Shown piece by piece: positions 34,447-47,171 of a stretch of 64,000 nucleotides of DNA. The translations under genes and the position numbers were made by a program. Position 1 is the first letter of the stretch. The number at the start of each line of letters is the position of its first letter. Under the pieces are notes generated by a model that made no database searches, was not told the DNA's origin, and worked only from the letters and a program-made list of their open reading frames with translations. Origin of the DNA: Tyto alba (Eukaryota; Chordata; Aves; Strigiformes; Tytonidae); NCBI RefSeq assembly GCF_018691265.1, contig NW_024881322.1, forward strand, positions 310,001 through 374,000, written 5' to 3'.

Positions 34447-35938
34447 TCAGATGCTGTTACATTTTGGAAAGTTTGTTAGAAGCTCAATTATTTTTGAAAA
34501 TATTATTTTTCTAGGTTTAAGTTTTTCTGAGTGTTTTATCAGGCTTCCTAGATGACTGTCTATACTTTTGGTAGATTTCCAGCTTTCACATCCATCTGCT
34601 AAGTCGAAAATAACATGAATTGAATATTCAGTTTGTTCTTTAAGTTGTAGGTTTTCACGGACTGAATCTTATTTAAGCAGATAAATGCAGTTGCTGCCTT
34701 GCCAATTTGTGACATTATTTCCTTCTAGATATCCCCACTGGCTTGCATATTACTGCCAAGGTATTGAGACTGACTCATCTCTTGCACTTCTTTGCCTTCC
34801 AAAGCAATGTTTGAATTTTAGGTTTCTTGTTAGGATTGGGTTTTGCATATTATTGTTGTTAACCCTATGTTCACTCTCATGCTCAGGAGTCTCCTTAGTT
34901 CACCTTTTCAGACAGTCTTACGTGGCTGAGTGGACATCCAAGACCTAAGTCGCTAGCAAAATAAAGTTTCAGCATATTGCTATTGAGCCATTTAATGTCT
35001 AATAGTCTGGCTGTCTAAACCTTTCTGATAGTGAATCAGTCGCAAGCCCAAAACATTTAATTGTTTAAAGTCATTTTTCACTGATGGGCCTTCATATTAA
35101 AAACTTTGGTATCTCCTTGTTCAATGAAACCTTGTTCAATGTAAATCATCAAGCAGACTATCTTATCTCATTTCGGTCATGCTTTATCGGTGCATGCTGC
35201 ACCTGGATATAAAGCTGTGTTGATACTGCTTTCCTTGACATAACACATTGCTTCAAGATACAACAAAATAAATCAGGATAGAGACTGTCAAATGCTTCTG
35301 TGAGATGTGTGTGGTTTATATCAGTATTCTTCTGCTGTTCAGTCTTCCTCTGACAATTGTTTTTAGACTATGCTGATACGTACTCTGAGAAGTTAAGAGT
35401 AACAACAGATTAGTAGAAAACTTATGCATGCCAGAAACTGAACAAGGGTAATGCCCTCTCTGCACTTGCAAAAAAAAAAAATAAATATATAAGCCAAAGT
35501 TTATATGGAGGAAGATGCATTCTAGCTTGCCAGGTCATGTGCTGACCAGTCACTGCTGTGGCCGCCACACAATGTGTACTGGAGTTGGGTTTAAACTAGT
35601 TACCTTTAAACTAGCAATGACTGTAGTGTGATGATCCTTTGAGGTGAATTTCTAGTAAAACTTGATCTGGAGCAAAGTTTCTGCCATAAGCTGTGCCTCA
35701 GCCAGCTCACTGTATGAAAAGATTTATCCACCAAGAAGAAATAAAGGGACAGAGAAATTTTGTGCAGATCACTTCGGGGACTCTCCTGGCATTGTTACTC
35801 CAAGGAGTTAGGTTTAACCGTTGAAAAATTTCAGAAAGAGAAAAGCTGTCAACTGTGCGGTGTCGCCCATCTAGCGAAGCAGAGGCGGGCTGCAGGGACG
35901 GCTCCTGCTGCCTCCAGTCTGCCAGCTCTCCCTCTCAC

Positions 35939-35982
35939 CTTGCTAGTTAACTCGCTCTCGTCGGGTGATCCCGAGACGAAAT
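35939..35982 (-). CDS. Candidate short coding exon, unknown gene
   Basis: On the minus strand a near-ideal acceptor (CTAATACCCCTTTTTGCAG) precedes 44 bases ending AGCAAG, followed by a near-ideal GTGAGAGGG donor. Only one frame is open: two bases plus FVSGSPDESELTSK, ending at phase 0. The segment contains five CpG in 44 bp, unusual for the AT-rich surroundings, although a GC-richer patch extends through about 35,850-35,980. The peptide is acidic and serine-rich like a disordered linker. No family recognised. In phase with the candidate at 33,170-33,255. Confidence 0.32.
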
Positions 35983-37502
35983 CTGCAAAAAGGGGTATTA
36001 GAAGACTAACTAAGCCCCTAGGTGGTGTTCTGTTTGCGTGTGGCTGTTCACATTTCAATTTATGGATTTCAGAGAGCACAGAAATGTGGGCTTGTCTTGG
36101 TCCTAGAAGGAACATGCAAAGCAATTTCATTCCTTCTTTCTGAACCAACATGCCCTGAAAATTTCCGCTGTTACCATCCTGTTAGGGGGCCTCATTCGTT
36201 TAAAATCAATATGAGACATGCAGTGGTTGAAATGGCAATTTTATTCAAGATTTCTTCTGTAGTAATATGCTGTCATACATGTTCTGAGTGCTCATATGGC
36301 AGACTTCCATACACAGTTTCATTTTAAGCAAAGCATATATATATTTCTTCTTATAATTCCATGCAGGAACAGTCAGGAGGAAAGCTTTACAGAGGAAGCT
36401 AATTCTAAGCTCTACAGTTTTGCTAGTGGCTATGGAATCCAATTCACTTAAGAGAAGGCATCATTTGTTCATTCACACAGGGACCTGGGTGGGGAACAAT
36501 CCTCTGAAGAAAAGAGAGAGGGAAAGCAAGTAAGCACAGCAACTCCTTGTGTTTGGTTCTATTTTCTGCCCATGTTAAATGGGCCATGTAATGAGTAAAG
36601 AATTCTTTAGATCGAGTAGTACACAAGCATGATAGGTCAATAATTACTTTGCTGCTATCTGGCAGTCTGAACTGGCCACGAACAAAATCAGTGCTGTCAT
36701 TTCACAACTTTTTAAAATCAACGCAGCTACAAAAATACTTCCTAGAACAGATAAATTCCTCTGCTACATGACAATTAACAGCAAGACCTTAAAGATGCAG
36801 AGAGGCCCGATGTGTATTTTTTAAGAGTCCAAATGTCTCCTGGGTTGCCCAATGGAACACTAATGGAGACTGTAAGATTCTGGCAGTAGTACTTCAAGAT
36901 TATTTTAAACAAACAGACAAACCAACCAACCAACCAACCAACCAACTATTGGGGCTTCTCAATATGTACTTTTGACTAACCTAGTTTTACATGAGTGTAT
37001 TTTTTTGTCCTGCCTCTTCTACTTACTGCACTGATTTGCTGTGAGCTTTTAAATTACCTTGCAAATTCTACAGGGTGAGAGCTATGACTGGGTTTGCATT
37101 GCACCTAGCTCAGAACAGATACACCTAGAACTGGAAAACATCATTTTTACAGAGAGTAAAAAAGAAATGGAAAAAAAATGTGAGAAATGTGACTACTCAA
37201 GTCTTTAAAACTATGATAGAGAATGGATGGGTGCCCTGACTTTTGACTAAAGTCACAGTCCCCTAACCCCTGTGTTTTGAAGGATGGGCATCAAGGGACA
37301 CCGTGACACTAGGCCTATTCAATGGAAATGTGGTCTCATTAGGGAAGACACCAAGGTGATCTCAGAGTGCAAGAGATATTCTGGAGAAGAAAAGGCTTTC
37401 CTGTACCACACTATCTCTTCAGAATCTTCTGGTTCAGGTCACCTCTCACAAAGTGTAATTTCTTGACAAACCTTACCTCTTTTTTTGTTACTATTTTTAT
37501 AG
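35983..37502. other. AT-rich non-coding stretch
   Basis: Contains the CCAA microsatellite at 36,918-36,946. A plus-strand frame at 37,284 ends at an AAG|GTGATC site but is not in phase with the segment at 37,503. No recognised gene. Confidence 0.4.
36918..36946. repeat. CCAA microsatellite
   Basis: About seven CAAC units in tandem on the plus strand. Confidence 0.95.
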
Positions 37503-37585
37503 GCTACCTTGGACAATTAGTAAAAGTTTCCATGGCAATTCATCAACAGTTTCTCATAGATGAAAATAGATTTAAGCTTTCATAG
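37503..37585 (+). other. Candidate terminal exon, 26 codons plus stop
   Basis: A very strong acceptor (TTTGTTACTATTTTTATAG) is followed, with two bases completing a codon, by YLGQLVKVSMAIHQQFLIDE and six more residues before TAG at 37,583-37,585. An AATAAA lies at 37,928-37,933, giving a plausible 3' UTR of about 350 bases. The peptide looks protein-like but is unrecognised, and no upstream exon in compatible phase was found. Confidence 0.22.
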
Positions 37586-38655
37586 ACAAAGACTCCGTTC
37601 TTCCTTTCTGTTTTTAAAGTATTTTTAAGGCTAACCAAGTAGGATCATGTAGGAGTATGTTCTCTTACAGTAACAATAGCACTGTGGGGATATTTAGGGA
37701 GGTCCAAGTTAAAAGTAGTCTATTAATATCTTAAACATCCACGTTAAAAACACATTCGGATGAGATCAGAGTGCATGCAAATCACTGGGGTTTCTGCTGT
37801 AGAGAGGGAAATGTCTTACGTTCTCCTTTCCTCAACCGAAAGTGCAATCAGAATAATGCCAAGGCAGGGCTCGCCTGCCCTTGGGGAGCACCCGATCCTC
37901 ACTCTGTCACGATGACTGCTGAGGCCAAATAAAACCTGTGACAAGGCAACTTAATAAGGGGGCAAAACCGCACTAGCAGATTATCTTGGGATCAGGGAGA
38001 CGGTGAAACTGTAAATGTAATTGGCTCGATTTTTCCAGAAAAACATTAACTGTTCATATTCTGGGAGAGGAAGGATGACACTGGAGTAACAAGAAGAACT
38101 AGCACCTCACAGGTAGTATCTTCGTGTCTGGGCCAAGATCAGAGCTCTGCTGGAAAAGAGGTCTGGAATGAAAAAAAAATAACAACCCCAGACCTCCAAA
38201 ATGGGGTTAAATTTTGGACCTTCGAAGAGAATTAACAGTGTGAACCTTGACACAGTTATGTATGATCTTAACTAGTTTAAGAGCCATGGCTCAGTCATTT
38301 AATTTATTTAATTTCAGACAGCCAACATGCAGTGAGACACTGCACAGATATACTTAGTTCTCACTTTTGAAGTGCACTTGGACAGTCCACAGGAAATGTC
38401 TTGGAAATGAGAACTGCAGAAACAAACAAACAAACAAAGGAAAAGCACGCCAAGTTATTTACCAAGGGTCAGAAAAAAAAAGCGCCTGCTCATTCCTCTT
38501 CCACAGGAAAGCCACTTGATGAGACCATCCCTTGGTGAAGAGGAGAGAAGGAAGAACTGCTGACACTTATTGGAAAGTGAAATTCTGGCTGCCTAACCTA
38601 GGGCTATGCCCCCTTAGTGCTTCCCCTGTGAGCGACTGAGTGAAGAGGAGCAAAC

Positions 38656-38668
38656 GGGGGGGGGGGGG
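38656..38668. repeat. G13 homopolymer
   Basis: Thirteen G on the plus strand, followed by ACACAGACACGACACAGGGA. Simple sequence. Confidence 0.9.
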
Positions 38669-39486
38669 ACACAGACACGACACAGGGACAGGACACAATA
38701 AGGCGTCCCAAACTCATAATTTAAACTGAAATTTCAATCCTATTCATCAATTTTTTGACTGCTGATGTCTAAAAGTGTAAGTCTAGTTTACCACCTTACT
38801 TTTCTGACCATCTTATTAACTTAGCTTTCTTTTTAAAATTTCTTATAAATAAGATATAAATTTTTGCAACCACTGTATACTATAAATAGTCATCCTTGAC
38901 CATCGTGCCAATATTCATCACATAGTCTGAAAGGAAATGTAAATTCTGTCTGAACTCATGGTATGGCATGTTTTCCAGAACTACTGCATTTTTCTACAAT
39001 CCAGCAGGCTCTGCAAACGTCCAGGAGAGTTATTCTGTCTCCTGTGTCATGGGCGTGTTATACTTCTACGTAAGATCAGTTCCTGGTGGCTCCATAGGCA
39101 CCAGTGTTCACTCCTCAGCGAAGCTGAAGCGCAGCAGTATAAGGTCTCGCAAGCAGCTGCGTGACAGAGACTGGTGTTCATAAAAACAGTAGTTTTGTTT
39201 ATTCTTAGAAGTAACACAGATGAACCATGCCATGCTTTTTAAAATAGGATTTTTTTTTTTCTCTGTGATAGAATGACTTTTTATTAAGGTTGCAAAACTG
39301 GTGAAACCACTTCTTATAGGAACTGCTGCAGTGCAGAGACTCCTGTGTAACCATGAGCGCCCACCTGAAGTCTTACAACAAAAAACTGGAGTCTTAGATT
39401 TGGTTGCACAGGCTGTTTGGCTTCTCAGACCAGTTCCTTGCTCAGAGCTGAGTTTTAGAACTAAGCCTTTATATACATGTGTGTAA

Positions 39487-39506
39487 ATATATATATATAT
39501 ATATAT
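39487..39506. repeat. TA dinucleotide microsatellite
   Basis: About ten TA units, preceded by GTGTAAAT. Confidence 0.95.
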
Positions 39507-42500
39507 TCATATTCCTTTAAAAAAGCACCTACACCTACTTAAAATAAACTAAATACAGATACATATATGTTTATATTTTTCGTGAAAAGCAAATATGTTC
39601 CATCTTCTTTCCAAAGCAGTTTAGATAGTTTACAGGTGGACTTCTACACTGAGAGGGTGTTAATACTTCAACCTTCTAGAAATAAAAATGAGTGGATGTT
39701 GTAGGAAAATTACCGCAGAGCAGAATATTAGACCTCTGCGAGCATGTTAAAATAAAACTATCTATCTAACGTCCAGCATCCTCCCATGTGTATACTGGAA
39801 AGTTTCCCTTGAAAGCTAGATCTGCAAAACTGGACCACCGCTTGCCCAGATTGCCGTAGGAGCTACCCGGGGTTCTCTTCAGGTGATGCAAAAGTATTTG
39901 GGTGACTTAAGTAGTATTACTGGGACCGCCACCATCTTCCTCTGTGTTGTTACACGGGTTTTTAATTCCCCTTGTTTCTTGTCTTCCATGAGAAAAAAAG
40001 TAAAACCATTTAAAAGCAATATACAGGAACCAATAAATACTACCAATTTAGTCAATTTAGGTGCAATGTCATTGAGCTGCTAAAATCAAATAAGCATACA
40101 AATCAGTGGATTTGCAGATCAACTGAATGCACTGCATTATCTGCACAGCAAAGACCAATGAAACAATTTGAATTATCTGAAGTTCAAACCTACTTAATAC
40201 AAACTCATGGTGGAGAGGAAAAGAGGTAAAGTCAGTTCTAGTATCTAGCATCTTGCTACACAGTAATTAAACAAAGCCTTATAAACAGTCTTATAAACAC
40301 TTTAAAACAAAATACACAGGAATAGTTATAGAAGATCTGAACAGAGTGTAAACAAAAGAAATTACATAATAATTTCAACATGCAATTCTCAAATTAGATC
40401 TGCATGACATGCTACTGTTTTTTTTTTTAAGAGCAATAAACAAAGGTTATTACTGACAGCAGATATTTTTCCTCAATACTCAAAATAGTATTATAATACA
40501 CTGTTACTGCATTTCCAAGTGATTGAGCATATTACTGAGAAAGCTGCAACAGAGAAAAGAGAAAAAGACCGAAGGAATAATATTATTTCTATGCTATGCC
40601 ATTCCGGAAGCAGCTTTTTTAGTTGTGACCAAGGATACAAGCAATTAGTAGTTTCCACCATTCAATTCCTTCAGCTGATATTTATTCTAAATAAATAATA
40701 CTTCAGTGTCTGTGTGTGTTTTCTTCTCAAGTGTGGGCTAAACAGAGGCGTGGTGAAAAAAATAGCTACCACAGTGACTGCAACAGGCTCGCATTTCACC
40801 CCAGCGATCTTAACTCTCTGCTTGTAGAAGCACTGCTGAAATTCCAGTTCTTTCACTTAATATTACATGCCGAAATGTAGATAGCAAGCTAAATTTCAGT
40901 CCCACTGAAGTTAGCTGCCAGCCTCCTGCTAACTGCACATACAGGTACAAAACACAAACATATGGCTGAATTAGGAACAGAGGAAAATAAGGAGGAAGAG
41001 AGGAACTGCTGTCACCAGCGGACAGCAGGGCAGGTGGGCAGCACCCAACCTTGTCCGTACAGGTTTCCACTGGAATTTCATGGCAGACTGGAAGAGCTAC
41101 TCCTTCTTCAGCCAAAAGCGATGGTTTGCACCTGACAGAGCTGGCAATTCCTAGCTGCCAACGTGGCAAGAGGGTAAGGAGTTGAACAGCTGAAGGGTAC
41201 TCAGGCAGGTACTGAAGGCTGTGCCAGACCAGGAGAAGGAGAGGTGGAGAAAAATGGGGGGAGTGGGGCGGGGGGGTGTTCCTGCCTGGAACAGGACAAA
41301 CTTGGAAGCAGATTTTCGTGTTGCTGTATCTGCCCACTGCAGCAATGGCGTTACCCATAAACATGCCCACAGCTTTGACAGTTATGAGAAGAGCATCCTC
41401 TTTTTCTTCTGCAGGCTTGTAAGGCATGTCTTGCGCATAAATATGCCAGAAGAAGTCCAGTTAAAGAACTAGATGGATAGTTTTTTAATATTGCTATTTT
41501 TAGACTATATCAGAGATAGGGCTGCTGGGGAGTCTTATTTTAAACAAATGGTAGATTACTTCTTTCTCTTACATGCACAAGGCTGTGTCAGGACTGAAAA
41601 ATAAACACATGGGTGAAAGATTTCTTGAACTCCTGCATGGTGGTTAATTTTTCAACAGTTCTTTTAATGGCTTTGAGAGCATAATAGAGCAGAATCCACT
41701 AAGAGTCGACTCTCACTGTCAGTTCTTCGTCACACTGTTGGAGAAAATCCCATCTGTCTTCCAGTGATTTAATTTTTAGCTATGTTCTTTTCCTATCTCC
41801 CTCTGGTCAGCTTTTGAATGAATTGCAAATTTTGGATCTGATTTTTGAAGCACTCTACAAAAGCATTGCTTTTTTAACCATGTTTGCATAACTCTCCATC
41901 TGACTAACCTGCTAAATTCCTTGTCCCAACAGACACACAGAAATGACCCATTTTCAGTGGTGTGCTGACTGTATACTTAAGGACTGCATAAGTTTGCCTG
42001 ACAGGCCACAAACAATCCCTGAACTGCCTCTTGATAACCCCTGATTTTTTTATGGTGCTGTAATGAAGCTTTTTTTTTCATCTCCCAGAGCAATGGAAAG
42101 AAAAAAAGATGTAATTGAAATAGATCCGAAGGTGTGATGTCTTGGGATTTAAAATCCAAAACTGGCTCAGTTACATGTGGCGAATCATTCTTGGTTTATG
42201 ATGGGCTATGGAAGACAATAAAGTTCTCCTACTGTTCCCCGTGGCCAGCTATTCACATCCCAGACCCACCAGTATATCTGATTTACTAGCATGCGTTTTG
42301 GCAATCAGAGGAGAAAGACTGCAGGCTGAATGGGTGCCAAGAGGGATGTGTGATGTGGGCCAATTCTCCCGCAGAAGTCAGATCCAACCTCGCTGAGTGC
42401 ACCAGACACTCAGCAGCACAGTTTGAGAAGCAGCAAGGGGGAAAGGGAGAGACTGCCTGTGCCTCGGGCACAGCCTCCTGTCGCTGCCTGAGGCAGAGCA

Positions 42501-45500
42501 CCTTCCCATAGGATCCTGCAGAGGTTTGGCCATTACTGCTGCAGCCTTGCTCCGTGGGTGTTCATACTGATTTGCTTGCATGGGGGTTCTGGGCTTTAAT
42601 TTTGATTCCTGTTAGCTCTGCATAGCTAAGCAGACCAGAGGAAGTGAAACGGATTCTGTTATTTCTCTCCTACAATGTCAGAATCCATTTTATGTGTGCA
42701 GAGCTACCGAGGACAATCTGATTGCCAAGTGTTTCTGGTGGCAGAACTGGCCCGCTGGTGACAACACACTGGAAAAACAAGAGAAAGAATCCAAAATGAC
42801 ATTCAGCTTCTAGGCAAGTTGATAGAGCCAAGTATTGGCAAGTTAATACATTAAGACTAAGAAGGGAGATAGCTTTCCATTTGTAAATTTGATACCTTTT
42901 GTCTGGAACAAATCAGAACAATATAAAAACAATATAACTTGGTTATGTCATCTTTCTATAGTATAATTTTTTAGAAAATAGATCGGTAATTTAAGGTGCT
43001 ATGTAGTGCCTGGGACAGGGCCCATCCGAAGCACCACAAGCCTCTCCTGGTTTTTATGGGAACTAGTTGAGGATGCTGAATACACCTCCCTCGCCGCCAC
43101 CGAAAGCTCAGGAGTACAAAGCCTTATTGATCCAGTTATCTTCTGAAGCTTTATTTATTAATCTCATTTTGCAGACTTGTGAGAACACGGTGGGAGAAGA
43201 CTTAGCTGGGGAGGAAGCTTTTAGCTCTGTAGTAAATACAAATAAGAAGATAACCTTAAGCCTCTCCATGGGTCCTGCTGCGTGGGAGGGACACTGCACC
43301 ACCCTCACTAACAGAGCAGCCTGTGGTTGTTCTCATGAATAGAAGCTTTGTGCCCAAAGGAAAACTGACTTTGAAAGCAACCAGTCAGACCCAAACAAAT
43401 TATTTTAGTAAACGGGGTTGTTTTGTCCTTTGTATTCTGAGGGAAATGCATCCGGAGTGACTGTTTTTCATAAACCTGTTTCTCAATTTGAAAAAATGTG
43501 ATCCCACAAATGTTATGATTTCATCATCTTTGCTGCTAGAGCACTCTTCCGGACACGGGATCCTTCAGTCTGCCAACAGCTCGGTGAGTTGGACAAACTA
43601 CTGGACAATGACCCAAACGAGAAATTTAATCAAGTTAATAAAGACAGTGACTGAGGAGATCTGGCAATAATTTATCTGGCAAGAATGAATTAATGGAAAT
43701 ACAAGCTACACCATCAAGGTCTCCTGACACTATTTTTCCAATAAGAAGATACCAGAATTATATCAGATGGAAGACAAACAACATGCAAGTTAAAACTTCA
43801 GAACTTTAAATTTCTTTGAAACGAGTACTTCCTTTACTGATTATGCCTCTTGGGTTTAATGAATTTAACAATGAAGAAGTAGGGTCATTTTTGTTAATGG
43901 ATTTTAAAACATAACGTGCTCAGAAGTAGACAATATAGAGGTATTTATTACAATAGTGAGCATCAGAGAACATTTTGTAGCAGAAGAAAATTGACTAGTC
44001 AGAGTTAAGCTCAATAGAAAAGCCATAAAACCAAAATCCAAGTCACTTTCTGTTGTGTAATGGGAATATAATTAAAGAGATGAAATCCCATAGATGTGTT
44101 ATATGGTCTCCTTCAAGGACGTTGCACTTCCAGTACTGAGTGTCTAAGAAAAAATCATTCCGTTTTCGGTTAAATGTGTTAGGGGTGTTTTTTATTACTT
44201 TACTTTTTCATTGGTGGGGGTTTGCGGGGTTTCTTTCTTTTACTTCTAAAGATTTGGGGTTGGGTTGGGATCTTTTCTATAGGAACAGAGCGATGGCTGT
44301 ACACGATGGCCATGCCTGCACTAATTTCAGCAGCGGGCGGCTGAATCTGGGCGCACTTCCCGACCCAGCTCCACAGTGCACCTTGATGCTCGTAGCCAGG
44401 GCTACTAAATTCCATTCCTGTTTGTAGCAGACAACATAGGAAAGAGACGAAAGATTCCCTGGTATAGCTTGGTGTCATCACTACAGCAGATTAACTGGCA
44501 CGGTGCCATTGCATCAGGACTGCGGGTGCTTGTATGCTTATCCTGGGAACACAGAGCTGTCCCGCCTGTAGAGGTAGAGTATGGGCATACAGCTTGCAGC
44601 ACAGACATGCGTAAGAACCTCATCGGCTCCAGGGATTTATTTCCAAAATAAGGTGCCACTTAAACTTAGCAAAAATATCAGAATATGGACTTCTGCTCCT
44701 CCCTGCAATAATCCCGGGGAGGTTTCGCCAGCCTAGTCGATGCACCACATACTATAGGAAATGAGGTACCTCGCACGCTTCAGTAACCATGTGGTCGCTG
44801 AGTGAGATACGAGACACCATCAGAGGGCTGAGCTCTTCCAGTACTCCCCAGTTATTTGCAGGAGCAGGTCTCAAAATTGGATTAGAGTTAGGCTGTGTTC
44901 CTCATTTCTATCTGAATCTTTGCTGTACAAAGGCCTCTTGCAATGGTCTTTATCTCCTAAAAAATAGTACAAATAGGATTTGTCTCTGCCTTCTGCAGAG
45001 CTAGTACTGAATTTGCAAATGAAGAGAAATCCAATGGTAATTACCGACAATTTTTTTTTTCGCTTGTTTACACTGTTTATATTTGCCTGGTAATATATTT
45101 ATTTATGTTTTACACATCAGAGCAGATAAAAGGAAAACCCATGAATTAATTTAACAGTCAAAGGAACTGCAGGAAAAATATTTCAATACATGCTTTTTTC
45201 CTCTGCAAATTTTACAAAATGAATCTGTCCTAAGCGTCACTGTATCGGTTTAAATCTTTTTTTACATTGTTTTATCCTTCCTGTTTCTCAAGCAAGAAAT
45301 CTTTGTGACACTCTGCAGTGAGTGTGTGCCTAGGGACACAAAGAATGAATTGGAAATCACCCAAAAAAGGACCTCCTTCTGCCAGAGATGGGTCAGTATT
45401 AATTATAAATTGCGATTGTCTCGTAATGGCTTAGCAAGGGCTATGACAGTTATTGTAAGTGCCACGCTGCATTTGTGTTATTCCTACATTCTGTGTACAG

Positions 45501-46231
45501 GATAGGTTAAAGAAATCATGTGCCCAAATTCATTAAACAGTAAACTTTTATTCCGATACATTATTTTTTTTTGCACTTACAACTATGTATGTTTAAATCC
45601 TAACAACATCTGATTCCCCAGAAGCATGATTCATTTGACAGATATAATAACTACTAAGTGTAAGATTTCACCAGACCTTGTAATTTTGTTTGTGGGACTT
45701 GGCAGGGAAGTTTCATGCACTGAATTTGGAATGTATCAGTTATTCCACTTCAGTACTGAAGTCCTAATATGACAGAGGAGAAATAAAAAGCCATAAGGAA
45801 AAGGTGCAAATCAAGGCGTTGACCAAGCAAGATCACGGTGGGTTCGTCAGAGAGATCAAGGGGATTATAGCCTTCCTCTTTCTCTTCCTCACGATCACCC
45901 GTCCTGGACTGCTCGCAGAGGGACCAGCCCCCCCAGCCTCCCCATCTGCTGGGCTGTGACCAGCCTCGACCGAAGCCTCACAGGCAGCGCCCTGGGACCC
46001 TTCTCACCCGCCCGACTGCCCTAAGGGACCACCCGTGTGCTCTGAGGTGTTCGCACGAGCAGCCGAGAAATATCACTTACTGATTTTCTTTAATAGAAAA
46101 GCAAACTATGGCAGGGGTTTGTTTGGGGAGTTTTCCCCACTTTATTAAAAAAAAGTCAGTAGGTCCTATACTGACATCCCTATTCATGGCGCCTCTGTCT
46201 AAATAAAGTTTAAATATTGTCAAATACTTAC

Positions 46232-46257
46232 TGGAGGATAGCAAAACACACACTTTG
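46232..46257 (-). other. 26-nt microexon candidate with ideal splice sites
   Basis: On the minus strand the acceptor TTTACTTTTTTTCCCCTAG precedes 26 bases (CAAAGTGTGTGTTTTGCTAT, then CCTCCA), followed by donor GTAAGTATT. Both sites are close to consensus. Two frames are open (KVCVLLSS and QSVCFAIL). This may be a lncRNA microexon or chance. Confidence 0.18.
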
Positions 46258-47084
46258 CTAGGGGAAAAAAAGTAAACCAAACTTTTCCCAGTGTCATGAA
46301 GAGCTCATCTCTGTCTGAGGGGAATTAAAAGTTATTCTGTTGATTTAAACAGAAGCAGGATCAGGTCCTTTTTGTCAGGGGCTGATTCATAGCCTAGGAA
46401 AAAACAACTAGAGAATCTTATGAATATTTTAAGATTTCTGCTGATCTATGTACCTATGCATACAGGGAGATGTCTCAGTGTAAATGGAACCGCATTACCT
46501 AAATTAAAAATAGATGGAACATTTATAAATGCAAAAGTAAATACAAGGCAATCAAATTATTACGTAAGAAAATCCTGCAAGGAATACTTGAGCACCAAAG
46601 AACGTATTTCAAACACCTTGACTTGTCAACAGCAGAGAATTTAAAGAAACTGAAGAAAGAAGAGAGGTGCATTTCTCACACAGCACTGTGCCTCAGCTCC
46701 AGAATTCGGGTTCCCCAGTCACCCAAATCAGAGGTGGGACTCGGAACCACAGCAGCACTTTTCCATGTGGCGAACCCCCACTCTGCTTCCACAGGAACCT
46801 GAGCACAGGGGCCAGGGACCATGTGGCTGCGCATCGGCATTGGCACCACTATCTCTGAAAATTTGCCATGCATTCATGTGCCCAGCCCCAGCACACCAAA
46901 CGCTTTCAACCAGCATGGGCATAGCCAAAGAAGTGCAGATCCTAAAATTCTTTTTTTGGGTCAAAAGTAGCTTCACTGACTTAATTGTGAATAGTCCTCC
47001 ATGGATGTCAGTGACTGATAAAGCTATCCCCACAATGGAAAAAATAAAATGCCACTCTAGCAATACAAACAGACAACTTTGGAC
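46258..47084. other. Non-coding stretch 5' of a CR1 end
   Basis: AT-rich to about 46,640, then a GC-richer segment at about 46,680-46,900 with overlapping open frames and no domain. It could be a decayed insertion body joined to the CR1 terminus that follows, but I cannot match it to CR1. Confidence 0.35.
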
Positions 47085-47171
47085 TCAGTGTCCAAGTCTG
47101 GACTTGGCTGGACTCGATGATCTTAAGGGTCTTTTTCAACCTAAACGATTCTATCATGCTATGATTCTATT
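47085..47171 (+). mobile_element. CR1 LINE 3' terminus
   Basis: Contains GGACTCGATGATCTTAAGGG, then tctttttcaacctaaacgattctat and two ATTCTAT-type terminal units, which are the sense-strand end of avian CR1. Severely 5'-truncated. Confidence 0.9.

Larger units (their letters stand above)
33256..35938. other. Non-coding stretch with simple repeats
   Basis: Holds a T-rich TTTTGG tract at about 33,628-33,692, a small GC-rich patch at about 34,180-34,350 with G runs, and the 11-bp tandem repeat at 34,403-34,446. No other supported gene. Confidence 0.4.
37934..46231. other. AT-rich intron-like or intergenic DNA
   Basis: Contains a G13 run (38,656-38,668), a TA repeat (39,487-39,506) and scattered short frames. 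A good plus-strand acceptor near 43,174 (CTCATTTTGCAG) opens an unrecognised frame without a donor. A GC-richer patch lies at about 45,880-46,060. No supported gene. Confidence 0.4.

Noticed and set aside
35760..36143. Plus-strand frame of 127 codons
   Set aside because: No domain or convincing start, and it lies antisense to a better splice-bounded minus-strand candidate.
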